Source: an uncultured Coriobacteriaceae bacterium
Lineage (GTDB): Bacteria; Actinomycetota; Coriobacteriia; Coriobacteriales; Atopobiaceae
Direction: 5' to 3'
Length of the DNA: 64,000 nt
NCBI GenBank assembly: GCA_902779675.1
Contig: CACZCK010000004.1
Coordinates: forward strand, 62,001 to 126,000
Made by a program: the position numbers and the translations under genes. The notes beneath the pieces are model-generated. The model saw only the letters and a program-made list of their open reading frames with translations, had not been told where the DNA came from and searched no databases. Position 1 is the first letter of the stretch, and every line of letters starts with the position of its first letter. Positions 43,026 to 51,485 of this stretch are shown in pieces.

Positions 43026-43757
43026 TTACCCAAACATCAACTCGTCGAAGGTGTAGAAGCCGCGTCCGCGACCTAGCAGGCGCTTGGCCGCAGCCACCGC
43101 ACCATTAACGAAGATCTGACGACTGGTTGCCCTGTGGGTCAGGCACAGCTCCTCGTCCACGCCAAAGAAGTGCACCTCGTGCGTGCCGGCCACCGTGCCG
43201 CCGCGTACCGCATGCATGCCAATCTCGCGCTTGCCGCGCGCACCAACCATGCCCTGGCGCCCATACACCACGGTATCCTCCCCCGCGGGGTCGACGCAGG
43301 CGCGCAGCATCTCAGCCGTGCCCGACGGCGCGTCGGCCTTCTGGTTGTGGTGGGTCTCGACAATCTCCACGTCCCAGTCGGCAACGGCCTCGGCCACGAG
43401 CGTGGTGGCATGGCGCAGGGCGGCCACACCCAGCGAGTAGTTGCCACTCCAGATAACCGGCGCGCACTCGCCAAGCGCACGCAGCTGCTCCTGCTCACCG
43501 GCATCGAAGCCCGTGGTGCCACACACCAGCGCTGCGCCGGTGCGACGCACGTAGGCAAGCACGTGCGGCAGGGCCGCCTTGTTGGAGAAATCGATGGCAA
43601 GCTCGGCCGGTGGTGCGCCGTCGTCCAGCTGGTCGATGTTGTCGATGTCATAGGTGCCCAGCACCACGAAGCCCCCGTCGGCCTCGAGCGCCTTGCCGAT
43701 GAGCTTGCCCATGCGGCCGCCGCCCACCAGTACGACCGTCGTCTGCTCGTTAGCCAA
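43026..43757 (-). CDS. dapB: 4-hydroxy-tetrahydrodipicolinate reductase
   Basis: A 243-residue NAD(P)H-dependent reductase. The nucleotide motif VVLVGGGRMGKLIG is at residues 8-21, the catalytic region EIVETHHNQKADAPSGTA near 128 contains the conserved His-His and Lys, and VRGGTVAGTHEVHF near 187 is typical. The ATG at 43757 overlaps the end of dapA by eight bases, so the two are translationally coupled. Downstream, 42845-43025 holds no gene, only the dapH ribosome site. Confidence 0.94.
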   Translation of the reverse strand: MANEQTTVVLVGGGRMGKLIGKALEADGGFVVLGTYDIDNIDQLDDGAPPAELAIDFSNKAALPHVLAYVRRTGAALVCGTTGFDAGEQEQLRALGECAPVIWSGNYSLGVAALRHATTLVAEAVADWDVEIVETHHNQKADAPSGTAEMLRACVDPAGEDTVVYGRQGMVGARGKREIGMHAVRGGTVAGTHEVHFFGVDEELCLTHRATSRQIFVNGAVAAAKRLLGRGRGFYTFDELMFG

Positions 43758-44643
43758 TCAGACCAACCCCTTCCATGGCGTCGTAGAGGCGCTGACGCGT
43801 GGCATCGGCCATGGGCCACAGCGGCTGGCGGTAGCTCTCGGTGATGAGCCCCATCTTGGCCAGGGCGGCCTTTACGGGAATGGGGTTGACCTCGCAGAAG
43901 AGCGAGTGGATCAGCTCGAGCTCGTCGAGCTGAATCTTGAGGGCGCCTTGGTAGTCGTGGTTGAGGTACTTGTCCACCATGTCATGCACCTGCTGCGGAC
44001 GGATGTTGGCCCACACGCTGATGACGCCCGAGCCACCCAGCGACAGGATGGGCACCACCATGTCGTCGTTACCAGAGTACATGCGGAAGTCGTCGGAGAG
44101 GTACTTGGCCACGGTGGTGGCATAGCTGATGGAACCCGAAGCCTCCTTGATGCCCATCACGTTGGGATGCTCGCACAGGCGCGCCACGTTGCGCTCGCTG
44201 ATGGAGCAGCCCGTGCGGCCGGGGATGTTGTACAGGATGGACGGAATCTCGGTGGCATCGAGCACGTCGAGGAAGTGGTGGTAGATGCCCTCCTCGTTGG
44301 ACTTGTTGTAGTACGGGGTGATGAGCAGCAGTGCGTCGCAGCCGATCATCTGCAGGCTCTTGGCCTTTGCCAGGCTCTCGTGCGTGGCGTTGGAGCCCGC
44401 GCCGCCGATAATGGGGATGGCGCCGTTCACGCGGTTGACCACGTGCTGGGCCACGGCCACGTCCTCGGCGTCGGTCATCGTGGAGCTCTCGCCGGTGGTG
44501 CCCAGCACCAGGATTCCGTCGGTGCCGTTGGCCAGGTGGAAGTCGACGAGGCGGTCGAGCGCCTCGAAGTCCACGTCGCCGTTGTCCTTGAATGGCGTGA
44601 CCAGGGCCACGATCGATCCGGTGAGGTTGCGTACGTCACTCAT
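43750..44643 (-). CDS. dapA: 4-hydroxy-tetrahydrodipicolinate synthase
   Basis: A 297-residue TIM-barrel aldolase that condenses pyruvate and aspartate semialdehyde. GTTGESSTM (about residue 45), the Tyr in LLITPYYNKSNEEG (about 107), the Arg in NIPGRTGC and the Schiff-base Lys in VMGIKEASGS (about 161) are all present. I start at ATG 44643, which has AAGGAG; the frame extends to 44670 without one. 84 bases separate it from lysA. Confidence 0.95.
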   Translation of the reverse strand: MSDVRNLTGSIVALVTPFKDNGDVDFEALDRLVDFHLANGTDGILVLGTTGESSTMTDAEDVAVAQHVVNRVNGAIPIIGGAGSNATHESLAKAKSLQMIGCDALLLITPYYNKSNEEGIYHHFLDVLDATEIPSILYNIPGRTGCSISERNVARLCEHPNVMGIKEASGSISYATTVAKYLSDDFRMYSGNDDMVVPILSLGGSGVISVWANIRPQQVHDMVDKYLNHDYQGALKIQLDELELIHSLFCEVNPIPVKAALAKMGLITESYRQPLWPMADATRQRLYDAMEGVGLIG

Positions 44644-44727
44644 GCTGTTCTCCTTCTTTCTGCAGGCCACGGGCCCACTGTCTCCTTTTGGTTCGAAACC
44701 GTACCTTGCCCCAGACGGAGCGCGCCC

Positions 44728-46017
44728 CTATGGGCGCGGGCGCTTCAAACGCTCCCCCACCGGCAGCACGTCGAGGGTCGCAAAGTAGTCGGTCGGCGTC
44801 TCGGCGCGGCGGATGAGCCGCGTGGAGCCATCCGCGCATAGCAGCACCTCAGCCGAGCGAAGGCGCCCGTTGTAGTTGTAGCCCATCGAATGGCCGTGCG
44901 CGCCGCAGTCGTGGATGTACAGCAGGTCGCCGACCTGCACCTCCGGGAGCGCGCGACCGTTGGCCAGGCGGTCGGAGTTCTCGCACAGCATGCCTGTCAC
45001 GTCGTAGACGTGCGTGGCTGGCACCTCCTCCTTGCCCAGCACCGTGATGTGGTGATACGCGTCGTAGAGCATGGGGCGCATGAGGTTGGCCGCGCAGGCG
45101 TCGACGCCCAGGTAGTCGTGGTAGGTACGCTTCTCGTGGATCACGCGGGTGATCAGCGCGCCATACGGCGCCATCATATAGCGGCCGAGCTCGGTGTAGA
45201 TGGCCACATCGCCCATGCCGGCAGGCACCAGAAGCTCGTTGTAGGCCGCGTGCACACCTTCGCTAATGGCGGCAATATCGTTGTCGGGCTCATCGGGGCG
45301 ATAGGCAATGCCCACACCGCCCGAGAGGTTGACGAACGAGATGTGAATGCCCACCTCGCTCTGAATGCGCACCGCCAGGGCAAACAGCGTGCGCGCCAGC
45401 GCGGGATAGTACTCGTTGGTCACTGTGTTGGAGGCCAGCAGGGCGTGAATGCCCAGGTGACGCACACCAAGGTCGCGCAGGCGAGCCGCCGCCTCGAGCA
45501 TCTGCGGCTCGGTCAGGCCGAACTTTGCGTCCTCGGGCGAGCCAAAAATCCCGTTGGCAAAGGCGAAGTCCCCGCCCGGGTTGAAGCGCAGGCTCATGGT
45601 CTGCGGCATGGGGCTGCCACCAAGCGCATCGACAAAGGCATCGACGTGCGTGATGTCGTCGAGGTTGACGATGGCTCCGAGCTCGTTGGCATAGGTGAAC
45701 TCGGCTTTGGGCGTATCGTTGGACGAGAACATGATCCTCTCGCCTACCAGACCCATGGCTTCTGCCAGCATGAGCTCGGTCTCACTCGAGCAATCCACAC
45801 CGCAGCCATACTCCGCAAGGATGGCGATGAGCGCCGGATTGGGCGTTGCCTTGACGGCAAAGTACTCGCGGAACCCTGGGTTCCAGGCGAAGGCGGCCAG
45901 CAGCCGCTCGGCATTGGCGCGGATCCCCGCCTCGTCGTACAGGTAGAACGGCGTGGGATACTGCGAGGCGATTGCCTCTGCCTGATCTTGCGTGATAAAT
46001 GGTACCTTGCGTGCCAC
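44728..46017 (-). CDS. lysA: Diaminopimelate decarboxylase
   Basis: A 429-residue PLP enzyme of alanine-racemase fold III that makes lysine from meso-diaminopimelate. The PLP Lys is in EYFAVKATPNP (about residue 50), followed by GVDCSSETEL; the C-terminal Cys motif IHDCGAHGHSMGYNYNGR is at about 380. I choose GTG 46017, four bases after GGGAGG; the open frame continues to 46137 into the riboswitch but that part cannot be coding. It is the first gene of the operon, controlled by the lysine riboswitch at 46073-46241. Confidence 0.93.
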   Translation of the reverse strand: MARKVPFITQDQAEAIASQYPTPFYLYDEAGIRANAERLLAAFAWNPGFREYFAVKATPNPALIAILAEYGCGVDCSSETELMLAEAMGLVGERIMFSSNDTPKAEFTYANELGAIVNLDDITHVDAFVDALGGSPMPQTMSLRFNPGGDFAFANGIFGSPEDAKFGLTEPQMLEAAARLRDLGVRHLGIHALLASNTVTNEYYPALARTLFALAVRIQSEVGIHISFVNLSGGVGIAYRPDEPDNDIAAISEGVHAAYNELLVPAGMGDVAIYTELGRYMMAPYGALITRVIHEKRTYHDYLGVDACAANLMRPMLYDAYHHITVLGKEEVPATHVYDVTGMLCENSDRLANGRALPEVQVGDLLYIHDCGAHGHSMGYNYNGRLRSAEVLLCADGSTRLIRRAETPTDYFATLDVLPVGERLKRPRP

Positions 46018-46072
46018 GATGCCTCCCGACTCCGCCACCTGCCTGGGATGCTCCCGTTGCGATGGCTCGCGT

Positions 46073-46241
46073 CGAGATAGCGCACCCGTTGGCAGCCAGC
46101 CAACAGACAGTCCCGCGGGTATTTCCCGCGAACCCACCCCCTGCGCGTGCCCACCCAGGGAGTTCGGCGGATTAAGCCTCCTCGCGCGCTCGGACGCCTG
46201 CCGGCTCGCGCGCGACTCATCATTTCCGCGCCTCTATCGTT
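46073..46241 (-). promoter_or_regulatory. Lysine riboswitch (L-box)
   Basis: On the minus strand the leader shows the conserved L-box blocks in order: GATAGAGGCGCG at the 5' end, AGGAGGC then CCGCCGAA, GGGACTGTC, and GGTGCGCTATCTCG at the 3' end. GATAG and CTATC close the P1 stem. The layout and about 169-nt length match B. subtilis lysC-type riboswitches (RF00168). It lies 55 bases before the lysA start and should shut off lysA-dapA-dapB-dapH when lysine is high. Confidence 0.92.
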
Positions 46242-46352
46242 GCTCTAAGTGTATGCGAGGCACCCTGCATGCATAGGCATGCGTAACAGGATGGATAAAA
46301 TGCGCGACTAATTTGGCCATCCGCTCCTGGCCGCGAGCCACACGCAGGCGGA

Positions 46353-46832
46353 TCAGGCTCCCTCGACGGGCAGCTTGGAGACGTCGACCCAAGAGCATGG
46401 CGCGCATACGCGCTCGAGCTCGGCGAGCGTGAGGCGTACGGCGCTGGCCGCGTTGCCCGCCGCAGGATACACCACGTCAAAGCGCCGAAGCGACTCGTCG
46501 AGGTACACGTCGCAGCAGTCATTGACGCCAAACGGGCACACGCCACCCACGGCGTGGCCGATGAGCCGCTCTGCGTCGGCGGCAGCGAGCATCCGCGGCT
46601 TGGTATGGAAGCGATCCTTGAACTTGCGGTTGTCGATGCGCGCGTCACCGGCAAACAGGATGAGGGCCACGCGATCGCCCAGCGCGAACGAGAGCGTCTT
46701 GGCAATGCGAGCCGGCTCGCAGCCCACGGCCTGCGCTGCCAGCTCGACCTTGGCACTTGACTGCGCGAACTCCATGACGCGGTCCTCCATGCCAAACTGC
46801 GCCAGGTGCGCCTTCGCCCGCTCGATGGCCAT
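46353..46832 (-). CDS. YbaK/EbsC-type aminoacyl-tRNA deacylase
   Basis: A 159-residue protein of the YbaK/ProX editing family, which hydrolyses mischarged aminoacyl-tRNA (for example Cys-tRNA(Pro)). The conserved Lys is in ARIAKTLSF (about residue 45), with GDARIDNRKFKD and HAVGGVCPFG (about 93-102) forming the substrate pocket. ATG 46832 has GGGAGGAG; the much longer open frame upstream is chance. Single gene, divergent from the M20 gene. Confidence 0.88.
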   Translation of the reverse strand: MAIERAKAHLAQFGMEDRVMEFAQSSAKVELAAQAVGCEPARIAKTLSFALGDRVALILFAGDARIDNRKFKDRFHTKPRMLAAADAERLIGHAVGGVCPFGVNDCCDVYLDESLRRFDVVYPAAGNAASAVRLTLAELERVCAPCSWVDVSKLPVEGA

Positions 46833-46986
46833 CGCCTGCTCCTCCCGCTCGCCTGCCGACGTGGGTAGCTTACGCGATACGGCGACGCGGTTCCAAGCAC
46901 AGGCGCCCACTTGCCGCGAGTCCTTACCTGTTGGAAACGAGCCTGCACTAGAATGCTCGCCAGACAACACGAGCGTCAGGAGCGCC

Positions 46987-48132
46987 ATGGACCAGCAACT
47001 CGTCGAGCGTCTCACCTGCCTGAGGCGCGACCTGCATCGCATTCCCGAGGTCGACTTCGACCTGCCCGAGACCCTCGCATACGTGCGCGGAGTGCTAGAG
47101 CCCCTCGCAGCGCGCATGGCTGCCAGAGGGTGCCGGGTGGAGGTCTTTTCCCCCGCACGCTCGGCCGTCTGCGCATTCTTTGACCGCGGCACGCCCACGG
47201 CAACGGCCATCCGCTCCGACATGGACGCACTGCCCGTGACCGAGCGTACCGGACGGCCCTTTGCCTCGACCCATGCCGGCAAGATGCATGCCTGCGGGCA
47301 CGACGGCCACATGGCCATGGTGTTGGCGCTTGCCGAGCAGCTGGAGCAGCGCTTCGACGACCTGGACGAGAGCGTACTGCTCGTGTTCCAGCCTGCCGAG
47401 GAGACCACCGGAGGGGCACGCCTCATCGCAGAGAGCGGCGTCTTCGAGCGGCTGCACGTGCGGCGCATCTTTGGCTTCCACCTGTGGCCCGACCTGGACA
47501 AGGGCGTGGTGGCCAGCAGACCCGGCGCGCTGCTCGCTGCCTCCAACGAGACCACCGTGACCTTTGCGGGCAAGGCCTCGCACATCGCCAAGGCCGAGCA
47601 GGGATGCGACTCGCTCGAAGCAAGTTGCCGCTTCCTGACGCGCGCCTACGACTACATCGAGCGGCGTCGCGTTGAGGAGCCCTGCCTGCTCAAGTTTGGG
47701 CGCATGCAGTCGGGCGAGGTCCGCAACCAGATTTCGGCGCGCACCGTGCTGGAAGGGAGCCTGCGCACCTTCTCGCTGCAGATGCGCGACAGCTGTCAGG
47801 CGGACCTGCAAGTCATCGCGCACCGCTGTGCCGGCGAGACGGGCTGCACCACAGAGGTTGCCTACTCGGCAGGCTACCCGCCCGTGGTCAACGACGTGGA
47901 GGTGTTCGCCCAGGCGCAGCAGGCCCTACCCTACCTGCAGGCGATCCCCGAGCCCCTGCTCATCTCGGAGGACTTCTCCTGGTACCAGCAACACCTGCCC
48001 GGCGTGTTCCTGCTTCTGGGAACGGGCACAGGAATCCCGCTGCACGCCGATACCTTCGACTTCGACGAGGCCATCCTCGAGCGCGGCGTAGAGACCTACC
48101 TGAGACTCCTGGGCCTACACTGTGGACACTAG
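46987..48132 (+). CDS. M20 family amidohydrolase, possible N-acetyl-diaminopimelate deacetylase
   Basis: A 381-residue metallopeptidase-like hydrolase of the M20D group. Metal ligands are seen in MHACGHDGHMAM (about residue 98), FQPAEETTGGA (catalytic Glu about 133-135), GFHLWPDL and a C-terminal His in HADTFDFDE. Relatives split hippurate, N-acetyl-amino acids or N-acetyl-L,L-diaminopimelate (DapL/YkuR). Given dapH nearby and an aminotransferase convergent with it, the last is the most economical assignment. ATG 46987 follows AGGAG. Its TAG stop lies inside an inverted repeat shared with the aminotransferase stop. Confidence 0.8.
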   Translation: MDQQLVERLTCLRRDLHRIPEVDFDLPETLAYVRGVLEPLAARMAARGCRVEVFSPARSAVCAFFDRGTPTATAIRSDMDALPVTERTGRPFASTHAGKMHACGHDGHMAMVLALAEQLEQRFDDLDESVLLVFQPAEETTGGARLIAESGVFERLHVRRIFGFHLWPDLDKGVVASRPGALLAASNETTVTFAGKASHIAKAEQGCDSLEASCRFLTRAYDYIERRRVEEPCLLKFGRMQSGEVRNQISARTVLEGSLRTFSLQMRDSCQADLQVIAHRCAGETGCTTEVAYSAGYPPVVNDVEVFAQAQQALPYLQAIPEPLLISEDFSWYQQHLPGVFLLLGTGTGIPLHADTFDFDEAILERGVETYLRLLGLHCGH

Positions 48133-48185
48133 GGGGTTATCCCTTTTTGTCCACTGAACAGAAAGGGGTAACCCCCTAGTGTCCA
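48123..48185. repeat. Inverted repeat covering both convergent stop codons
   Basis: Bases 48123-48146 pair with 48162-48185 over 24 bp with one T-G wobble, and three more pairs can form inside. Both TAG stops (48130-48132 plus, 48176-48178 minus) sit at symmetric places in the arms. It probably works as a bidirectional terminator, helped by the T/A tracts next to the loop. Confidence 0.85.
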
Positions 48186-49312
48186 GAGACGAAGCTCTCC
48201 AGCCGGTCGAGCCCGCGGCGCAGCGTCACCGAATCGCAGGCGTACGAGAGACGCACGTGCCCCTCGGCACCAAAGATGGAGCCAGGAACTAGCGCCACAC
48301 CAGCCTCCTGTATGGCGCGCGTGCAGAACTCCTCCGAAGTGAGACCAAGCTTGCGGATGGACGGGAAGGCATAGAACGCGCCATCGGGGCGCACGCACGA
48401 GAGCCCCATGCCCGCAAGGCGGCGAAGCACAAAGTCCCTGCGCACGCGATAGCTCTCACGCATGGGTGTGACGTCGGTGGACAGGGCCTCGATGGCGGCG
48501 TCCTGGGTGAAGGAGACCACGCTCGATATCGCATACTGATGCACCATGGCGATCTGCGCCACCAGCGGTGCGGGCGCGGCCAGCCACCCCAGGCGCCAGC
48601 CGGTCATGGCGTAGGGCTTGGAGAAGCTGTTGACCACCACCGTCTGCTCGCGCAGCTCGGGATGAAGGCTCGCGAAGCCCTCGTATCCCTCGGCGTAGAC
48701 CAGCTGGTCGTACACGTCGTCGCAGATGACGTAGAACGAGTGACGGACGGCGAGCTCCGCCACGGCGGCAAGGCTCTGTGGCGTGAGGCAAACGCCAGTG
48801 GGATTGTTGGGCGACGTGAGCACGATGGCCTTGGTGCGCTCGGTGATGGCTGCTGCAAGGTCGCTGGCATCGATCTGGAACCCGTCCGCCGAGGTGTCGA
48901 GCGGCACGACGGTCGCACGCGCGAGACGCACCACCGACTCGTACAGCAGGAAGGCCGGCATGGGCACGATGACCTCGTCGCCAGGGTTGAGCATCGCGGT
49001 GAGGGTGGCGTACAGAGCCTCGGTCGCGCCACTCGTCACGATGATCTCGTCGGGCGCATACGCCAACCCCGTCGAGGACATGCGCGCGCAGATTGCCTCC
49101 TTAAGCTCTGGCCAGCCGTTGTTGGGCGGATAGTGGGTCCGCCCCGCATCGAGGCCGGCCCGCACGCACGCGCAGACGGAGGCGGGCGTGTCCTCGCCTG
49201 GCTCGCCCAGCGTGAGCGAGACGCAGCCCGGGGTCTGGGCGGCAAGCGCCGAGAAGCGACGGATGCCGGAGGGACGAAGGTCGTCGAGGGCGGAGTTGAG
49301 CGTCAGGGGCAT
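48176..49312 (-). CDS. Class I/II pyridoxal phosphate aminotransferase, possible PatA
   Basis: A 378-residue fold-type I aminotransferase. ITLGEPGEDTP-like N-terminal context, PTGVCLT near residue 170, the PLP Lys in VVNSFSKPYAMTGWRLGW (about 230) and a C-terminal RLSYA Arg that binds the carboxylate are clear. In this setting it could be the N-acetyl-L,L-diaminopimelate aminotransferase of the acetyl lysine pathway, but aspartate- or aromatic-type activity is equally compatible with the sequence. It starts at ATG 49312. Confidence 0.82.
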   Translation of the reverse strand: MPLTLNSALDDLRPSGIRRFSALAAQTPGCVSLTLGEPGEDTPASVCACVRAGLDAGRTHYPPNNGWPELKEAICARMSSTGLAYAPDEIIVTSGATEALYATLTAMLNPGDEVIVPMPAFLLYESVVRLARATVVPLDTSADGFQIDASDLAAAITERTKAIVLTSPNNPTGVCLTPQSLAAVAELAVRHSFYVICDDVYDQLVYAEGYEGFASLHPELREQTVVVNSFSKPYAMTGWRLGWLAAPAPLVAQIAMVHQYAISSVVSFTQDAAIEALSTDVTPMRESYRVRRDFVLRRLAGMGLSCVRPDGAFYAFPSIRKLGLTSEEFCTRAIQEAGVALVPGSIFGAEGHVRLSYACDSVTLRRGLDRLESFVSGH

Positions 49313-49535
49313 GGTTGGCCTTTCTCAACGAGCGGGCGGGCACCTCTCGGCCTTCCCGCAGGGCAGTTCCAGTTTGTCTGCGTTTGCCAGTTTTGGCAGT
49401 GTGCAAAAAACGCAACAAACATCTGTTGTCTGTGGTTCTGCCTTTCAGACTACTGGAGTGAGACCTATGGGAACCCCTCAAACGCAAACAAAGCGACAAT
49501 CAGAAACGCAACGTCAAAGCAAAACGCAATAAACA
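49313..49535. other. Intergenic region with repeated AACGCAA motifs
   Basis: AACGCAA or its complement occurs five times between about 49378 and 49530 (for example AAAACGCAAC, AAACGCAAAC, AAACGCAACG, AAACGCAATA). The stretch is AT-rich relative to its surroundings. A 21-codon frame at 49468-49533 (MGTPQTQTKRQS...) overlaps these repeats and has a weak GAGTGAG ribosome site; I do not call it a gene. The aminotransferase promoter is presumably here. Confidence 0.4.
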
Positions 49536-49536
49536 G

Positions 49537-49578
49537 AGCCCGTGGGGCTGAGAGAACCATCCCTCAGCCCCACGGGCT
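49537..49578 (-). terminator. Rho-independent terminator of the thiamine-precursor operon
   Basis: A 16-bp perfect stem (49537-49552 with 49563-49578) with a 10-base loop lies 42 bases past the ATPase stop; on the minus strand it is followed by a T-rich stretch (CTGTTTATTGCGTTTTGC). Confidence 0.85.
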
Positions 49579-49619
49579 TCGAATCAAGCCAGCGCACCTC
49601 GTCGTTGCAGGGGCGAGGT

Positions 49620-50426
49620 CTACCCCAACAGCTCCAGCACCTTGCGCTTGCAGTCCACGTACTCGGCTGTCAGGGCGAAGTCGTCGACGTCAGCGGCTGC
49701 GAGCGCCTCCTCGCGTGGGACCTCGACCTCACCAGCCACCACGCTCGGCACGCCGCCGCGCGGGTTGCCCTCCAGCACGTAGATGCGGTTAGCCATGGTC
49801 ACGGCCTCGTCGACGTCGTGCGTGATGACCACCGACGCCATGCCCAGCTCCGCAGCCATCTGGCAGTACCAGCTACGCAAGTCGGTACGCGTGATGGCGT
49901 CGAGCGCGCTGAAGGGCTCGTCGAGCAGGGCAACGTCGTTGCCCATGAGGTAGGTGCGCAAGAACGCGGCGCGCTGGCGCATGCCTCCGGAAAGCTGCGA
50001 GGGCCACTGGCGCTCGGTGCCTTCCAGGCCAAAGCGCTCAAAGAGTGGGGCAGCCTTCTCGCGCGCGGCAGCGGGCCTCATACCACCAATCACCAGCGGT
50101 AGGCAGACGTTGTCGATGATGCGCTTGGAGGGTAGGAGCAGGTCCTTCTGCAGCATGTAGCTCACGCGGCCAGGGGTGCCCGTCACGTCCTGCCCATGCA
50201 ACAGGACCTTGCCCTCGAGTGGCGTGGTCAGGCCGGAGAGGGCGTGCAGGATGGTGGTCTTGCCGCAGCCCGACTTGCCCACCAGGCACACCACCTCGCC
50301 CGACTCCACGTGCAGGCTGATGTCTTTGACCACAATCCGCACGCCGCCGTCCCAGCTGAGCGTCAGGTTGCGCGCCTCGAGGGCGGGAGCCTCTCCCCCG
50401 CCCCGTGTGAGTGTCGAAGCGGTCAC
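49620..50426 (-). CDS. thiZ: ABC transporter ATPase, thiamine-precursor uptake (ThiZ type)
   Basis: A 268-residue ATPase of the SsuB/TauB/ThiZ group. Walker A is GKSGCGKTTI (about residue 53), the signature is QLSGGMRQR (about 148) and Walker B is VALLDEPFSALD (about 170). It begins with a GTG at 50426 that shares a base with the TAG stop of the binding-protein gene, with GGAGG upstream. Last gene of the four-gene operon under the TPP riboswitch, so the substrate is expected to be a thiamine pyrimidine precursor. Confidence 0.88.
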   Translation of the reverse strand: MTASTLTRGGGEAPALEARNLTLSWDGGVRIVVKDISLHVESGEVVCLVGKSGCGKTTILHALSGLTTPLEGKVLLHGQDVTGTPGRVSYMLQKDLLLPSKRIIDNVCLPLVIGGMRPAAAREKAAPLFERFGLEGTERQWPSQLSGGMRQRAAFLRTYLMGNDVALLDEPFSALDAITRTDLRSWYCQMAAELGMASVVITHDVDEAVTMANRIYVLEGNPRGGVPSVVAGEVEVPREEALAAADVDDFALTAEYVDCKRKVLELLG

Positions 50427-51442
50427 TACGCCTCCAGGTAGTCCATCGTCCAGCCGGCATTGACGTCGAGCGGAGTCTCCACCAGGTTGTTGTCGTTGAG
50501 CCATTGGAAGAAGGCGGACCAGCGGTCTGCCTCGATGAGGCCCCAGCTGGCGGCGTCGCTCTGGTACTCGCCCGCGAGGAAGGACGAGCTCTGCTTGACC
50601 AGCGCGGGGTCGAGCTCGGGAACGGCCGTGCACAGGATGTCTGCCGCGGCGTCGGGGTCGGCGATGGCAAACTCGTAGCCCTTCTTGGCGGCGCGGAGGA
50701 ACGCCTTGACAACCTCGGGATTCTCCTCGCAGAAGGCGGTGTTTGCGGCAATCACGGGCGTGTAGTAGTCAAACACGTCGTCGATGGAGATGAAGCTGAA
50801 GTAGTTGGCCTCATAGCCCTGCACGATAGCGTTCTGCACGGCCCATCCCTCGTAGACCCACACGGTGTCAAAGAGGTCCGCCTTGAAGCCGCTGATCTCG
50901 TCGTCCACGGTGTAGGGCACCAGCTGGACTTTGCTAAAGTCGCCGCCGTCCTTCTCCACGACCTGCTTGACGGTGGCCTGCTCCACGGGCATCTCCCACG
51001 TGGCGTAGCGCAGGCCCTCCATGCCCTTGGCGGAGGTAACGCCCAGCTCCTTGGGGCTCATGATGCCGCTGGTGTTGTGCTGGATGACGGCGGCCACGGC
51101 AACGAGACCGGTGTTGCCACCTGCGTAGGAGTTGGCGATGTAGTCCTGGTAGCTGATGCCAAACTGCGCCTGGCCCGTGCCCAACATGGCCTCGGCAGTG
51201 TCCTCGGCAGGCTGCACGATGGTCACGTCCAGACCCTCCTCGGCAAAGAAGCCCTGCTCCTGAGCAACATAGATGCCCGTGTGATTGGTGTTGGGGGTGT
51301 AGTCGAGGCAGAAGGTGATGGGAGTCAGGGCGTCACCGGAAGCCTCGGGTGCGGCATTGGACCCGCCGCAGGCGGCGAGTGCCATACCGGCGGCAGCGGT
51401 GGCGGAGGCGACAAAGGAGCGACGGGTGAGGTTCTTGTTCAT
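50426..51442 (-). CDS. thiY: NMT1/THI5-like substrate-binding lipoprotein (ThiY type)
   Basis: A 338-residue solute-binding protein. The N terminus combines a twin-arginine motif (RRSFVAS) with a lipobox (LAAC, Cys24 or 25), so it is likely exported folded and lipid-anchored. FCLDYTPNTNHTGIYVAQ and GYEANYFSF-type segments match the NMT1/THI5 family that binds formylaminopyrimidine and related thiamine precursors. It sits between the permease (43-base gap) and the ATPase (one-base overlap). Confidence 0.9.
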   Translation of the reverse strand: MNKNLTRRSFVASATAAAGMALAACGGSNAAPEASGDALTPITFCLDYTPNTNHTGIYVAQEQGFFAEEGLDVTIVQPAEDTAEAMLGTGQAQFGISYQDYIANSYAGGNTGLVAVAAVIQHNTSGIMSPKELGVTSAKGMEGLRYATWEMPVEQATVKQVVEKDGGDFSKVQLVPYTVDDEISGFKADLFDTVWVYEGWAVQNAIVQGYEANYFSFISIDDVFDYYTPVIAANTAFCEENPEVVKAFLRAAKKGYEFAIADPDAAADILCTAVPELDPALVKQSSSFLAGEYQSDAASWGLIEADRWSAFFQWLNDNNLVETPLDVNAGWTMDYLEA

Positions 51443-51485
51443 GGAAGGTCCCTTCTGTTTGGGATGCTTGGATGGGTGTGGCTGG

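Noticed and set aside
46375..46986. Long upstream extension of the M20 frame
   Set aside because: It is antisense to the YbaK gene; the M20 family start and an AGGAG site are at 46987.
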